Origin: Austropuccinia psidii | Lineage: Eukaryota > Basidiomycota > Pucciniomycetes > Pucciniales > Sphaerophragmiaceae | Length of the DNA stretch: 64,000 nucleotides | Reading direction: 5' to 3' | Assembly: GCA_023105745.1 (NCBI GenBank) | Contig: JALGQZ010000011.1 | Coordinates: forward strand, 29,386,612 to 29,450,611 | The notes under the pieces: model-generated | Told to the model about the DNA's origin: nothing | Seen by the model: only the letters and a program-made list of their open reading frames with translations | Database searches by the model: none | Shown here: positions 35,109 through 45,909 of the stretch, one piece after another | Layout of the letters: every line of letters begins with the position of its first letter | Numbering within the stretch: position 1 is the first letter of the stretch | Made by a program: the position numbers and the translations under genes

Positions 35109-36435
35109 AGATGTTGTGCACTTTATGCACCAAGCGGGGTGTCCCCTGAATTTGTTCCTCAACGACGACCGACGCTTGTGATGCTTGCCAACAAGCACAC
35201 AAGAAATGTTCATTTGTTCTCCGCCCCTTCAGACCATGAGGCCAGAGGAGTTCTCGCCCAAGACGCCCTTGCAAGGACTCCTTTGTGGTCAACAATGATG
35301 AAACAATATCCAAGCGCAAATGGACATTGGGACCTCAAGCAGGCCAACGGGAACAATTCCGGACTATTAGCCCTGTCCCCTCAAGCATTGATTTGTCCAC
35401 CCCCCTTCCTAGGCCACCATCCGATGGTCACTTCACTCCTTGACCTGAGCAAAGTGATCATCCGGCTGATGAACGATGGCGATGGAAAGAGGACATTTGA
35501 GCTTGGGCTGATCGTCACCATGTCTTGTCACTGATGGGATTCAAACGCCAAAGTAAGTTTTCTTTCTCCTCCTTATCTCATTTCTCTTCATGCAATAATA
35601 CTGACTTCTTTCCATTACTCATAGAACAAAACCCCCCGAATCCCCCCAACAAGACTCTCCCGTTCCTAGTTTGCCTCGCAAGCAAACCCCGTGGCAACCC
35701 ACTCCAGGCCCAAGTGGCACCTGATGGTCTGAGGAATTATTATGCGGTAAGCAACTGACTCTTACTCCTTTTTTAGAACCCTCCCAAACCAAAGAGCCAC
35801 CTATTCCTGGCCCGAGTCCATCCTCCCAACCACCTGAGGACGATACGACTTGTGAGCCAGAACCTGAGGTGGCTCCTACGCAATCCACAGAGGAACCTTT
35901 TGGTAAGTCCCAATTTCACTTTTTTAACTCTACTCAAGTTTTCCTCACCCCCCCTTCAACCATCTCCAGCTTGTCCCGCCACTCCCCGCTCCATAATCAT
36001 CATCGAGGATACGCCCGTTGGATCCCCCCCTCCCCCTTCTTCTTACCCGACTTGCCCACCTTCCCCTTCTGTTCCCCCGCCTCCACTCCAACCCCGGTTC
36101 CCTCCCCAGAGATCCCTTCCAGTGCCCCCAAGAACCCCAACGCCTCCTCCCCCCCGGTGCAAAGCCCCTCTCATTCCCATGATGACGCTTGCCAGGAATT
36201 CACTGACTTACAACCAACTTTAATGATTCCTTGAGCCATCGTCCACAAATCAATCAACCAAATCTTGTTGGAGCATTGCCGCTTGCTCCACATGATTCCT
36301 TTCGTGGATGCAACTCATCAAAATGAGATGCACCGGGAATTCCGGGAGGAACTAAACACCCTCCTTGCCCAGGCACTGGAGGCTTATCCAAAGGAGGACA
36401 TCACCGGGATAGTATCAAAATACTTAGAAAAATAA
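35109..36435 (+). pseudogene. Proline-rich cargo gene of unknown function (broken)
   Basis: Spliced coding sequence on the plus strand. Readable parts are SPEFVPQRRPTLVMLANKH, LALSPQALICPPPFLGHHP, DLSKVIIRLMNDGDGKRTFE, KNKTPRIPPNKTLPFLV, a long proline-rich stretch with IIIIEDTPVGSPPP, and a C-terminus with LLEHCRLLHMIPFVDATH and GIVSKYLEK before TAA at 36433-36435. Introns with GTAAG donors fit 35553-35624 (72 bp), about 35747-35776 and 35903-35969 (67 bp). Near the start the frame shifts at GVSP, there is a TGA after TMSCH, and the proline-rich part changes frame. I remember many near-copies in rust genomes, but no function is known to me. Confidence 0.6.
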
Positions 36436-36525
36436 ATTTAAAAAAAATCTCATCATTTCCTCTTTTTATTATTTTGTAATACTTTCTTTTAAATAAATTA
36501 GCCATATCAATTCTTAACTGTAAAA

Positions 36526-36542
36526 AAGCGGGAGCTTCCCGC
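36526..36542. other. Short perfect hairpin downstream of the cargo gene
   Basis: GCGGGA-GCT-TCCCGC can pair over 6 bp. It lies about 90 bp after the stop at 36435, beyond AT-rich sequence that would suit a polyadenylation region. Any role in 3' end formation is speculative. Confidence 0.35.
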
Positions 36543-36639
36543 ATGTGAGCAATCCACTCCAGATTTGTGAAACATTGCCTTTCCTATGGTCACACGCTAT
36601 TAATCGTAATCATGTATTGATTTGTTTAAATTGTCGGAA

Positions 36640-37215
36640 GCCTTCACAAGCGTAAGGATTGGCGTGTGAGCTGTCGGGAGCGTGCACAGGCGTAAGGATT
36701 GACGTGTGAATTGTTAAGCACCTGCACAGGCATGAGGATTGGCGTGTGAATTGTCGGGAGCCTGCACAGGCGTAAGAATTTGTCAGCATTGTTGGCAACC
36801 TTCACAAGCGTAAGGATTGGCGTGTGAATTGTCAGGAGCCTGCACAGGCGTAAGGATTGGCGTGTGAGCTGTTGGGAACCTGCACAGGCGTAAGGAGTGG
36901 CGTGTGAAGCATTGGCAGCCCGCATAGGCGTCAGAATTTGTCAGCATTTTTGGAAACCTTCACAAGCGTAAGGATTGGCATGTGAATCCTTGGAAGCCTG
37001 TACAGGCGTAAGGAATTTTTAGCATTTTTGGGAGCCTTCACCAGTGCAGCGATTGGCGTGTGAATTGTTGGGAGCCTGCACAGGCGTAAGGATTGGCGTG
37101 TGAGCTGTTGGGAACCCACACAGGCGTAAGGATTGGCGTGTGAAGCGTTGGAAACATTCAGCATTGTCCAAAACTGCACAGGCATAAGGATTTGCGTGTG
37201 AAGCATTGGCATCCT
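36640..37215. repeat. 40-bp minisatellite, about 14 units
   Basis: Tandem units of about 40 bp, consensus GCGTAAGGATTGGCGTGTGA followed by ATTGTCGGGAGCCTGCACAG, starting near 36651, 36691, 36731 and 36771, with some 38-bp or shorter variants. There are no unique spacers, so it is not CRISPR-like. Long minus-strand frames through it are repeat translations. Confidence 0.85.
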
Positions 37216-37407
37216 GGACAAGAGCAACAAACCTGGACATATGTACAATGGCATGCCACCGTACATAATCCACTTCACCCCTTTTCGGTGTGAGCCACCC
37301 CATCTCCTGCACTCCAAACCACCCAATCCTGGTGTATATTGTCCTTTTCCTTACCCCACCATTATTCACCCATCACACTGCAATTCCAGAAACACAGGCA
37401 AATCTCC

Positions 37408-38649
37408 TCATTCTTTGAATTGGCATGAGATTGTATTACCATCCCTGATTTGATAGCCCACTCTCTCGCCAATCTCATAATAGCCATGGCTTTTTTGGCA
37501 CATTGTTTTTGCTCACCTGCTTGAGCATTGTGCGGACATACCCACTAGTGTCATGCTTTCATTTTCCTGTGCTGGATCAGTATAATGAACAAATGTACTA
37601 CTGGCCCACACTACCTGAATGAGCCCATGACAATTGGATAGATCAATCCAAAAATGCTCATTTGGGAAAATCAATTTTCCCCCTGTACACCGCTTTGACG
37701 CATCTCTTTGAATTTGGCTGGTCCACTTATCAGCTTGAAACCACCATGCTGAAGCATACTGCGATGCATCCTTATCAACATGAGGTGCGTTTTTGAATCC
37801 ATTCATGGTGAAAGTGAGTGCGGAAGCAAACTTGCATGCACCCTTATTTGCCAGAATATTGCCTTCATAGTTGACTTGATCAAAAGACGGAACCCCCAAT
37901 GAGTTGTAGCAATTTTGAATCTTCTGAAATGTATTATCCCCAACATATCGTAAGGATTGACCTAGAATGCAACCCACAGAGCTAAGATTGGCAACTCGGT
38001 TCCGCCATTCATCTTTTGCATTTTCAATTTTCCTGACACTTCCATACAGACCAAATTGTTCATTCTTTGTGCTGCATTTGCGCCACCCAATTGCAAACAT
38101 AAATTTCTCCAGTAATGCTCCATTTGTTGAAATCCGGTCGGTGAATCTCTTTTTGCAAAATAAGAATTGTGATAACTCATCCCATTGATTGACCTCGACT
38201 TCACTCATTGTTGTGAATGGTCGGAATTCGACAAGGGCAATGAGTAATCCGGTTGAAGAGAAAATTGCCACACGACCAAAGTGAATGCGTTTGATCTGAT
38301 TGACATCCACAACCCTCCAAATTTCACTTGGGGTGATATTTGCTGATACTGGCATTGATATTTGTGCTGTTGGTCGAGAGTAGGAAAAAAACCTATTCCT
38401 TCGGGTTGTTTTCCCCTCATTTTTCTTTTGGGATCTTCCACTATTCCCGAGTGGTTGAGCAATCACTATGTGTTGAAGCAGACAAGATATCAGATACTGC
38501 TTCCTGCCATTTGAAGCTAAGGAGTTTTGAGTCCAGAATGGTTCCCAATGCCCAAGGAGCTTCCTTTGGCACACATCCTTTGACTTCCCTGTTGGAGCCC
38601 ACCTGACATTGGCACAATATGAACCGACTAAAGCCAATGAGGGTGCCAT
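37408..38649 (-). pseudogene. TET/JBP-like 2-oxoglutarate/Fe(II) dioxygenase (stop near C-terminus)
   Basis: TET/JBP enzymes oxidise 5-methylcytosine or thymine in DNA using Fe(II) and 2-oxoglutarate. The ATG at 38649 opens 378 codons with no apparent intron. The iron ligands fit H290-x-D292 (NAPHVDKDA) and H355 (STFVHYTDP); GGKLIFP (323-329) precedes the second histidine; R378 lies where the 2-oxoglutarate-binding arginine is expected. Upstream are RRNRFFSY and SYCANVRW-like basic and aromatic segments and IAIFSS-like core strands. A TGA at 37513-37515 stops the frame, but the same frame continues with HGYYEIGERVGYQIRDGNT to a TGA at 37408-37410, so the first stop is probably a mutation. It is the best preserved cargo gene. 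Assignment is from the HxD...H...R pattern and recalled fungal relatives; the substrate is inferred. Confidence 0.72.
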
Positions 38650-38661
38650 ATCAATGTGAAA

Positions 38662-38690
38662 GCATATATATATATCTATATATATACACT
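38662..38690 (-). promoter_or_regulatory. TA-rich tract upstream of the dioxygenase gene
   Basis: A (TA)n tract broken once by TC, 15-40 bp upstream of the ATG. It could supply a TATA box or be only a microsatellite. Confidence 0.3.
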
Positions 38691-39364
38691 GAGATTAAGG
38701 GAGCAACTCACACTTTCCTTCCTCAGCCCAACGCGTTCTTGCAAGTTCCCTTTTACGCTCTTTTCCTTTTTTCGTGAATGGCATGCTCGCAGGAGAAAAT
38801 GAAATTACACCAAATGATTACTGATTTATTAATATCACCTATATTGAATTGCGGTCGATGAATCTTTTTTAATTGCGGCTAAAAAGAAAGATCACACCTG
38901 ACCTTTGCTAATTTGTGATCTCAAATACCTGAACCTGAAAATTGCAGTGGATAGTGCATTATTCAGTTTGACATTGATGTTACCATGCAATCACTTTCCA
39001 ATCCAACCATCTGGAATATCGCAACCACACGCAAATGCAATATGCATCCTGCTGCGGATCCCTCATTATCCTAGTCCTCTTGAAAGACACAGGAACATTT
39101 GGCCTATTATGGGCTGGCGGGAAGTGATAAACGCGACCTCCCGCAATGCCCCCGCATGTGCTACTTGCGCGCTCAACTGCCTGACTCAGCTTGCGTCTTG
39201 TCGGAGTCTTTTCAATGATGTACGGAGGCATGCCGCCATACAATTACTATTGGTATTCATACCGTGGCCTCCAGGCAGTAGTAGGATAGGAAGTCATAAT
39301 TATTAAATTCATAAATAACTTTGCAAAATTCAATTACAATCCATCTAGTACACAGCTAATCTAA

Positions 39365-41592
39365 AACGGGTCAATCCTGGTTGTGAGCTTAGCTGACCTG
39401 GGTACAGTCAAGGTGACCTCATCACTTGAACCAAGACCACGCTTCGCCACCCAGGCATCACCAAAGTCTAATACTAGCATTGTGCAAATTCAAATCTAAG
39501 AGGTACAGTGGGGTTAAAAGACTCTGATGAGAAGAAACTTTTATTCAGTAAATTACATATATACTTATTAGTACGTTGCCACACTGGCTCCACTAGATTT
39601 TTACCCTCTGAAAGTTTTGCGGAAATGTCCATTAGTGATAAAGCCCCTTTAACTGAGCTTGTTCTCCAGTCATCTGAGCATATCATCAAACCACAAATCC
39701 CCGCCGCGCAGAATGCCGCTAATATACCATAGCAAATTTGATTTATTCCGAGATTCTTGTGACATGTCAAAAGATCTTTGATGGCCTCATTTTTTTTGAG
39801 TTTGTGAATTTGCCTTTGATGCCATTAACTTTGACCTTTGTATGTGCACGTACCATGTTTTACGCAATCATCAAATGGATAACTGTATCCATTAGATCCT
39901 CCAGGTTCTTGTGTGGCTTTGTGGATATCTCATTGTCAGCCCCACCACCTTCAATGCTGAGTTTGGTTGCACGTTGCTTTGATTTACTCAAGCAGGAGGC
40001 AAGGTATTCAACTGCTCCCCGTTCGAGTCCAAGAGGATCGGTCGAATTTGATGTTGGTGCAACATATGGTTTGGGTGCAACCACATTGTATGAGACTAAA
40101 CTAATGGATCAAACATAACATTTGCCCAAAAATGTTTAACTGGATTGGCGGGGTAAGGAAGGCTCTGAACCATTTTGAAGAAGGAGTGTTCAGATTTTGG
40201 GAGATTTTCTGGAGGTTTAGCTGATTCCTTCATCAATTTGAGATTCCAAATGTTGTGATCAAAAACGCTTCTGTTTTGGTTGGCTTAAAAAAATCTAACC
40301 CTGTATATTGCAATTTATATCACCAGTCAACAGCCAATAAACATGTATCATGCACAAAGATAAAACTCACCTGCCATCTCAAGGACCTCCAGCCAGGCCA
40401 ACATTTTAAGCTCTTGGTTACTGATCACCTTAATACCAACGGGCAGGAATGTATGAGCATCTTTTGCTGGTAAATTGTCCCATCAATTTTTGTAAATACT
40501 ATTGATATTATCAAGCCCCCTTTTCCATGATTGTTGAGTAATATTGGAATGATAATTCAAAATGTCTGCAAAATCTTCCATGTGGGATAAATATATTCCT
40601 TGAAAATTAGCAGACGATGACACTTTGGGCTCAGGGTCAGGAACTAGATCAGTCATATCTCGTCCCATTGTATCATGTTTAATTGTTTCCCTTTCTTGAA
40701 AGGCTTGAATATTCCGAGGAGAGGCGGGAGGGTTTGCATCATGCATTGTTTCATTGGGTATCGGGGGGCTTTCAGTATGTGGAGCTTCATAATCGATTGT
40801 TTCATTGAGTATTGGGGGGGTTCAGTATGGGGAGGTTGATTATCAATATGGTCCCCTTCAACATTGATCATTTTGTCACCTTGATCCCGAGAATCCTTTG
40901 CGGCCTCAAAGGCACGTCGTTTTTTGTTTGTTTTTTTGGTCGCATGTATATTTGGTCTTTTTCCTAATCCTTTGCCTGGAAATCCAATTACGACTCGAGA
41001 TCCTTCAGGTAGAGATTCTCCCACCTCCACACCTGCCCATATATTGTAAGCAGCTTTTTTTATCTATTTTGTTTTGAATTAGTAATGGACTTACGGTTCA
41101 AATCCATTTTGAGGAGGCTCATGGCTTCAGCAATCTTTTGACGCACATAATCAGGAATTTTACTATCATTTTGAATTTTTTCAAGCCTTGGGATTGTTTG
41201 AGCAATGTTGGAGACAAAGTGTTCCTTGGATATAAGTTCCACCTCCTCACTGAAAATTACATCATCTTGCCCATCATCTTCTGTCGGTGCACGAGGTTCA
41301 ACAGTCTTTTCCTTCTCACAACTTTTAAAATTTGATTTCTGAGAGCTTGGAGGCTGACCTGAAATAAAGGCTATGACACAATATCAGGTTTTGGGAGATT
41401 AGAGATATTCAAGATGGATGCATACTCACATTCTGGAAGAACTGGTGGATCTTGATTATCTTCATGTGACTGGCTCTCTACTTCAATGCCTAATTCACGA
41501 CTAGTGGCGATATCAGAGATTTCACTTCCACTCTCTGGGGCTGAAGTTGGTTGTTCATTGAATTCAGTTGAATTTCCCGGGGTTTGGGCCAT
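39365..41592 (-). pseudogene. Multi-exon gene of unknown function on the TIR element (broken)
   Basis: Minus-strand exons open at the ATG 41592 with MAQTPGNSTEFNEQ. Introns fit 41359-41429 (71 bp, GTGAGT) and 41033-41094 (62 bp, GTAAGT). Exon 2 reads RLEKIQNDSKIPDYVRQKIAEA; exon 3 reads VVIGFPGKGLGKRPNIHATKK then a basic NKKRRAFEAAK, like a nuclear localisation segment. Further in-phase pieces are YLSHMEDFADILNYHSNI (40600), a VAPKPYVAPTSNSTD segment (40084-39860) and CYGILAAFCAAGICGLMIC (39770-39474). It ends LVLDFGDAWVAKRGLGSSDE with a stop near 39365. Many stops and shifts occur between pieces. I do not recognise it. Its place beside a TIR and its size make a transposase or accessory protein possible, but I see no DDE motif. 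Confidence 0.5.
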
Positions 41593-42124
41593 AGCAGAGG
41601 TAGTTTATTAAGCAAATAGATGGTGACGAGTTGATTGATAACTTGTTTGAAAATTTTTGAATAAAAAGATCCAAATTGAAGAAAAAAGGTGCAAGTAAAA
41701 TAATTGCATTTGCAAAATGGGATTTGTTGAGAAATTGAAGGAGGCAATGTTTTGCAAATTATTTCATATCATGCAAATGAAATCACTTCCCTGTGAGACA
41801 TTGAATAAAGTTGACTAGTGAGAAGCCTACTAAAGTCAACTTTTGAACTATTCAACGCTCAGGAGGTAAGGACTAAGCAAAGTGTTCCATTTGAATGATA
41901 TGAAATAAAATGGTTTTGTCGGCGAAACAGGAGACACAATTCTTGTCTTAAATAGTCCACTTATTAGGTTTTAATTTGTGAGTCTCATGATTTAAACCCT
42001 AACCACAACATTGTGAATATACTGACCAATTTCCCCTTAGGTCCTGTTGGCAGAGAATGCCACTTAGCATATTTGGGCAATTGCGTTCATCGTGTACACC
42101 AACAAGCCACTGTACACTATGGAT

Positions 42125-42770
42125 GTAGTATGGAAGCGTAAGGATAAGTCATGTCGGGAGGATGTTGGGAGGCACTCCGCAAGCGTAAGGATAAGTGGTG
42201 TCGGGAGCATGTCAGGAGGCACTTCGTGAGCGTAAGGATAAGTGGTGTTGGGAGCATGTCGGGAGGGCACTGCACAAGCATAAGTGGTGTCGGGAGCATG
42301 TTGGGAGGCACTCCGCAAGCGTAAGGATAAGTGGTGTCGGGAGCATGTTGGGAGGCACTCCGCAAGCGTAAGGATAAGTGGTGTCGGGAGCATGTCGGGA
42401 GGCACTCCGCAAGCGTAAGGATAAGTGGTGTCGGGAGCATGTTGGGAGGCACTCCGCAAGCGTAAGGATAAGTGGTGTCGGGAGCATGTCGGGAGGCACT
42501 CCGCGAGCGTAAGGATAAGTGGTGTCGGGAGGGCACTGCACAAGCGTAAGTGGTGTCGGGAGCATGTTGGGAGGCACTCCGCGAGCATAAGTGGTGTCGG
42601 GAGCATGTTGGGAGGCACTCCGCGAGCATAAGTGGTGTTGGGAGCATGTCGGGAGGGCACTACACAAGCATCAGTGGTGTCGGGAGCATGTTGGGAGTGC
42701 ACCCTGTGAGCATAAAGATGGTAAGGGCGGGGGTGTGAAAGCGTAAGGAGTGGTGAGGACGGAGATGAGG
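42125..42770. repeat. 47-bp minisatellite, about 13 units
   Basis: Tandem units of about 47 bp, GCGTAAGGATAAGTGGTGTC followed by GGGAGCATGTCGGGAGGCACTCCGC, starting near 42136, 42183 and 42230. Some units lack AAGGATA and are about 37 bp. Because 47 is not a multiple of 3, all minus frames stay open with similar repeat peptides; none is considered a gene. The unit shares GCGTAAGGAT and TGTCGGGAGC with the minisatellite at 36640. Confidence 0.85.
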
Positions 42771-43045
42771 GGGCAGTGTCGGAGTCTCATCTGGAGGGTG
42801 GTGCGGGCGTGTAAGCATGCGAAGCGTTGGGGCTGATTAGGTGGGGATGCGGAAGCCAATGAGGTGAATTTACCCAAACATTGGGAATAGTGTTGAAATG
42901 GGTTTGGGCTTTGAGTGACATTCTCATGTGACACATGTGACAATTGACGTTGTCTTGACGCTGATGTGATGTGACCCACTAAATCCAGTGACTATAAAGT
43001 GACACTAACGCAACTGAAGCAAGATTTTCTACTTACCGTGGTGCA

Positions 43046-43090
43046 ACGTGAAGTTAATCGCCAACGATTGACGCGAGATTTGCCCTGGTG
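43046..43090 (-). repeat. Right terminal inverted repeat
   Basis: Inverted partner of 29434-29478, ending GCCCTGGTG at 43090. The palindrome GTTAATCG-CCAA-CGATTGAC is kept with one mismatch. Directly after it TCT (43091-43093) repeats the three bases before 29434. Confidence 0.8.
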
Positions 43091-43093
43091 TCT

Positions 43094-43469
43094 CTATGTT
43101 ATCTTTCAATAAGTTCTTTGGAATATTAGTGAGTGATTTATATTTAATTCTTAAGGTTTTTCTCTAAAATTAGTTTTCTTCAAGAATTACCATTATTTTT
43201 ATCCTTGCAAAAGATAATTATATATTAAAATCATTTTATTATTTTAATAAAAAGAAGTTTTATTATTAAAATCTTCTGGTAATTGATTCTTGTAGACAAT
43301 TATTTGCTCACTGTTAAAATCACTAGTAGTGTTTAACACGTGAAAGAAAGAATTCTTTGATTATTTAATTGTGGTTATAATCACACTTTGTTATTATATT
43401 TCATGAGAACAGTCATAGTACTGTTGATTAATAGTAATATTATCATCAGTTTCATAGCCACATCTTACA
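43094..43469 (+). repeat. Element III 5' LTR, right part
   Basis: Continues the LTR from 29433 and ends CATCTTACA. It matches 61728-62104 along its length, which gives the uninterrupted order of the two parts. Confidence 0.85.
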
Positions 43470-43490
43470 TTTGGGGGCCTGGCCCTGTTT
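43470..43490 (+). promoter_or_regulatory. Primer-binding site of element III
   Basis: TTTGGGGGCCTGGCCCTG follows the LTR end. TTTTGGGGGCCTGG is present at the same place in element IV (51954) and in the host element (62688). The tRNA cannot be named from the sequence alone. Confidence 0.6.
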
Positions 43491-45909
43491 TTTGAACCTT
43501 GTACCCTTGATTAATATATTTTCAAGCTCTAAAATATATTAATTTAACAATTTTTTTTTCTTTCATTTTAAAGCTAAAATAATTTTTATTTTTGAAATTG
43601 CTTTGGAAATCTTTTTCATTGAGGAATTTGGTTTAATTTCATACTGTTTTTACACGTGGCTTTTTCACATCCAAAAAAACTTATAGAATTATTCTGTAAG
43701 GTGTGGATATGAAACTTTGATTAAAAATCAAGTACTTTTCCTGTCCTCAAAATTTGTATAAGGTAAAATTCAGTTAAAAATAGTATGAAATATTATTTTT
43801 AAGAGAAAACACGCCAATTTTATTTTTTATAACTTTATTAGTATAAAACAATAATATAAAAATTTATTGTTTTACCAACAATAAAGATTTATCCAAAAAA
43901 TACTCTACAAGAGATATTTTAAGGCTACAAAAGAAATTTCTTCAAGAGCAATTTCAATTGGAATTAATTGAGCAAAGAACTGCAAGCAATTAATTAAAGA
44001 ACAAAGTCTTTAAAAAGAATATTAAAGAGAAAACACGCCCAAAAGTGACCAGAGTGAATTTGGAAACAAAGTGACAAAGTTAACAGTGATGAAAGATGCT
44101 TTAATTCACTTTTGGGGTGGTTCAGGGGTAAAAATGATTATAAGAGTTACAAACAATGATTATAATGATTTTTTCACGTGGTTAAAAGGATTAAAATGAT
44201 TTAAAAGTGGTGGTTGGAATCTTTGATTGATTGGTTTAACAGTTTTAAACTAATTAATAAAAGGAAAAGATTCTAACATGAAGAGAAAAGTGGGGCAAAG
44301 AAGACATTCTTTTATAGCCATCAATTCTCTTACTCCAAAAGTAAAATTTACTCTTGTCAGTCGTGAAAAACAGTCTGACAACAGAAAAGCCAATTATGGC
44401 ATCATTGAACCCTGGTTTAGACCAAAAAGGGCTGGTTTAAGCCATTTTTAGCCATTTTTAGCCATTTTAGACCCTTAAATCAGCCATTACTATAGCAATA
44501 CCAGGCCTAGAGCCTTCAAAACACGTCAGAATGTGTGTCAGAGGCGTAGAAACCAGTTAAAACTGTTTTTATTATGATTGTTTTATCTTAAGGGTAGTTT
44601 TACCTTCTTGGCAACAGCTAAAACTACCCCAGTTGGTATCAAAACCTCATCATCAATTGAGTCCACAGACCCTGTAACTCAATTCCAGGCCAAAAGTGAT
44701 GAACTTTTGCGTGAATTTTGACATCTCACGCCTGTCAGCAAGGATTTTGGGGGTCTAGCTCCCCCTTAGAGCTGGAGTTCCTTTTCCCCCCCAAATTTAA
44801 TCTTTCCAATTTATTTTTCCTTTAATTCCTCATCATGTATTATACTTATAATTTACACATGTAATTCAATTCAATTGTACAGTACAATACAGTAATAATT
44901 GACACCTCATATGTAAATCAAAGTTCACTTATGTAATACACGCGCACATTTTGACATTTCAATTGAATTCAATTGAAAATACTTTAATTCCTCATAACTT
45001 CTAAACTAAACACAACACCTCAATTTTAACACAAAAATTGATGGTTAACACCACATGTGGTGTGAATTAAATTAAGGTTTTGAGGATTTTCAAATTTTGT
45101 ATTGAAAATACTAAAAACTTAATTTAAGCTTATTTAGAGTTGAGTTACAAGAATTTCACTCAGAGGTGACCCCACCTGATTTTTTATGAGGAATCCAATG
45201 GTGAAATAAAATTTATATGTTTATTTATTTGATAAAAAGTTATAATAAATTTTATTTAACTTTTTTCCAAATTTATTTATTTTTTCACAATTTTGTTGGA
45301 ATTTCATTTTTACTTAAATTTTTCAAGTATAAATGTAATTTTATATTTACAAAATTTAAAGTAATTTTATTTTTAAATTATAATTAATTTTTTATTTTTA
45401 ATATAATTTTATATTTATATTTTTTATTTTTATTTTAATAATATAAATACATTTATTTTATTTATATTAATATGTTATTTTTTATATTTGTGGTCTTTTG
45501 GGTATATGAAATTACCTCTAAGGCTCACATATTCTTTGAGTTACTGTGAATTAATTTTCATTCAAAATATTAACTTTTAATTTTTTTTCTTTGAAAAGAA
45601 TAATTTGTTTCAATATTAAAAAAGATGAAACTTATGAAAAATCTTTAAAAATATTCTAAAAGGTAAAAAAAATATTTTTTTTCTTTTATAGTTTTTCTAG
45701 TGTCTTTAATCAAATACTTTGCAGCTGCCAACAGACTCAGTAAAAGATATATCACTAGTCTAGAATCTTTGAAGCAAAATCTGAAGTCAGTATTGAGGTG
45801 CAAATTACTAAAAGAGGCACCTTATTTAACTCAGGGAAGAATAAATTCCCACCAAAAGGTGTGTGTTTATCTTATATTTTCACTTCTTTATCTTTAAATT
45901 GATGGGAAA
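43491..45909 (+). other. Long AT-rich leader of element III with a decayed LTR trace
   Basis: About 2.4 kb without a supported gene. At 44434-44470 AGCCATTTTT is repeated three times. At about 45478-45526 the sequence GTGGTCTTTTGGGTATATG...ACCTCTAAGGCTCACA is a diverged inverted copy of the element III LTR start (compare 61250-61294), and similarity may extend left to about 45160. The leader therefore probably absorbed an older inverted LTR of the same lineage. Confidence 0.45.

Larger units (their letters stand above)
29434..43090. mobile_element. 13.7-kb terminal-inverted-repeat element with SNF2 and TET/JBP-like genes
   Basis: The ends are inverted copies beginning CACCAGGGC. Comparison with the empty site at 61720-61740 implies a 3-bp duplication, TCT. 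A CAC terminus with a 3-bp duplication resembles EnSpm/CACTA elements, which include the fungal Plavaka group; this is inference because no transposase is recognisable. Inside are remnants of an SNF2 ATPase (minus), a proline-rich unknown gene (plus), a TET/JBP-like dioxygenase (minus) and another unknown gene (minus), plus two minisatellites. Fungal TET/JBP genes are known to travel with KDZ and Plavaka DNA transposons. All genes are degenerate. Confidence 0.75.

Noticed and set aside
36610..37369. Minus-strand frames across the 40-bp repeat
   Set aside because: Translations of a minisatellite; repeat-driven and out of phase with neighbouring genes.
36640..42770. Possible CRISPR-like arrays
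   Set aside because: Units are joined directly with no unique spacers, there are no cas genes, and the DNA is eukaryotic.
42064..42979. Long overlapping open frames of 150-210 codons on the minus strand
   Set aside because: They lie in a 47-bp tandem repeat whose unit has no stop in any minus frame; all give the same repeat peptide. No domain and no splice or start context.
29434..43090. Calling the TIR element a KDZ transposon
   Set aside because: KDZ elements are reported with longer target duplications and a recognisable transposase; here the duplication is 3 bp (5 at most) and no such transposase is seen.
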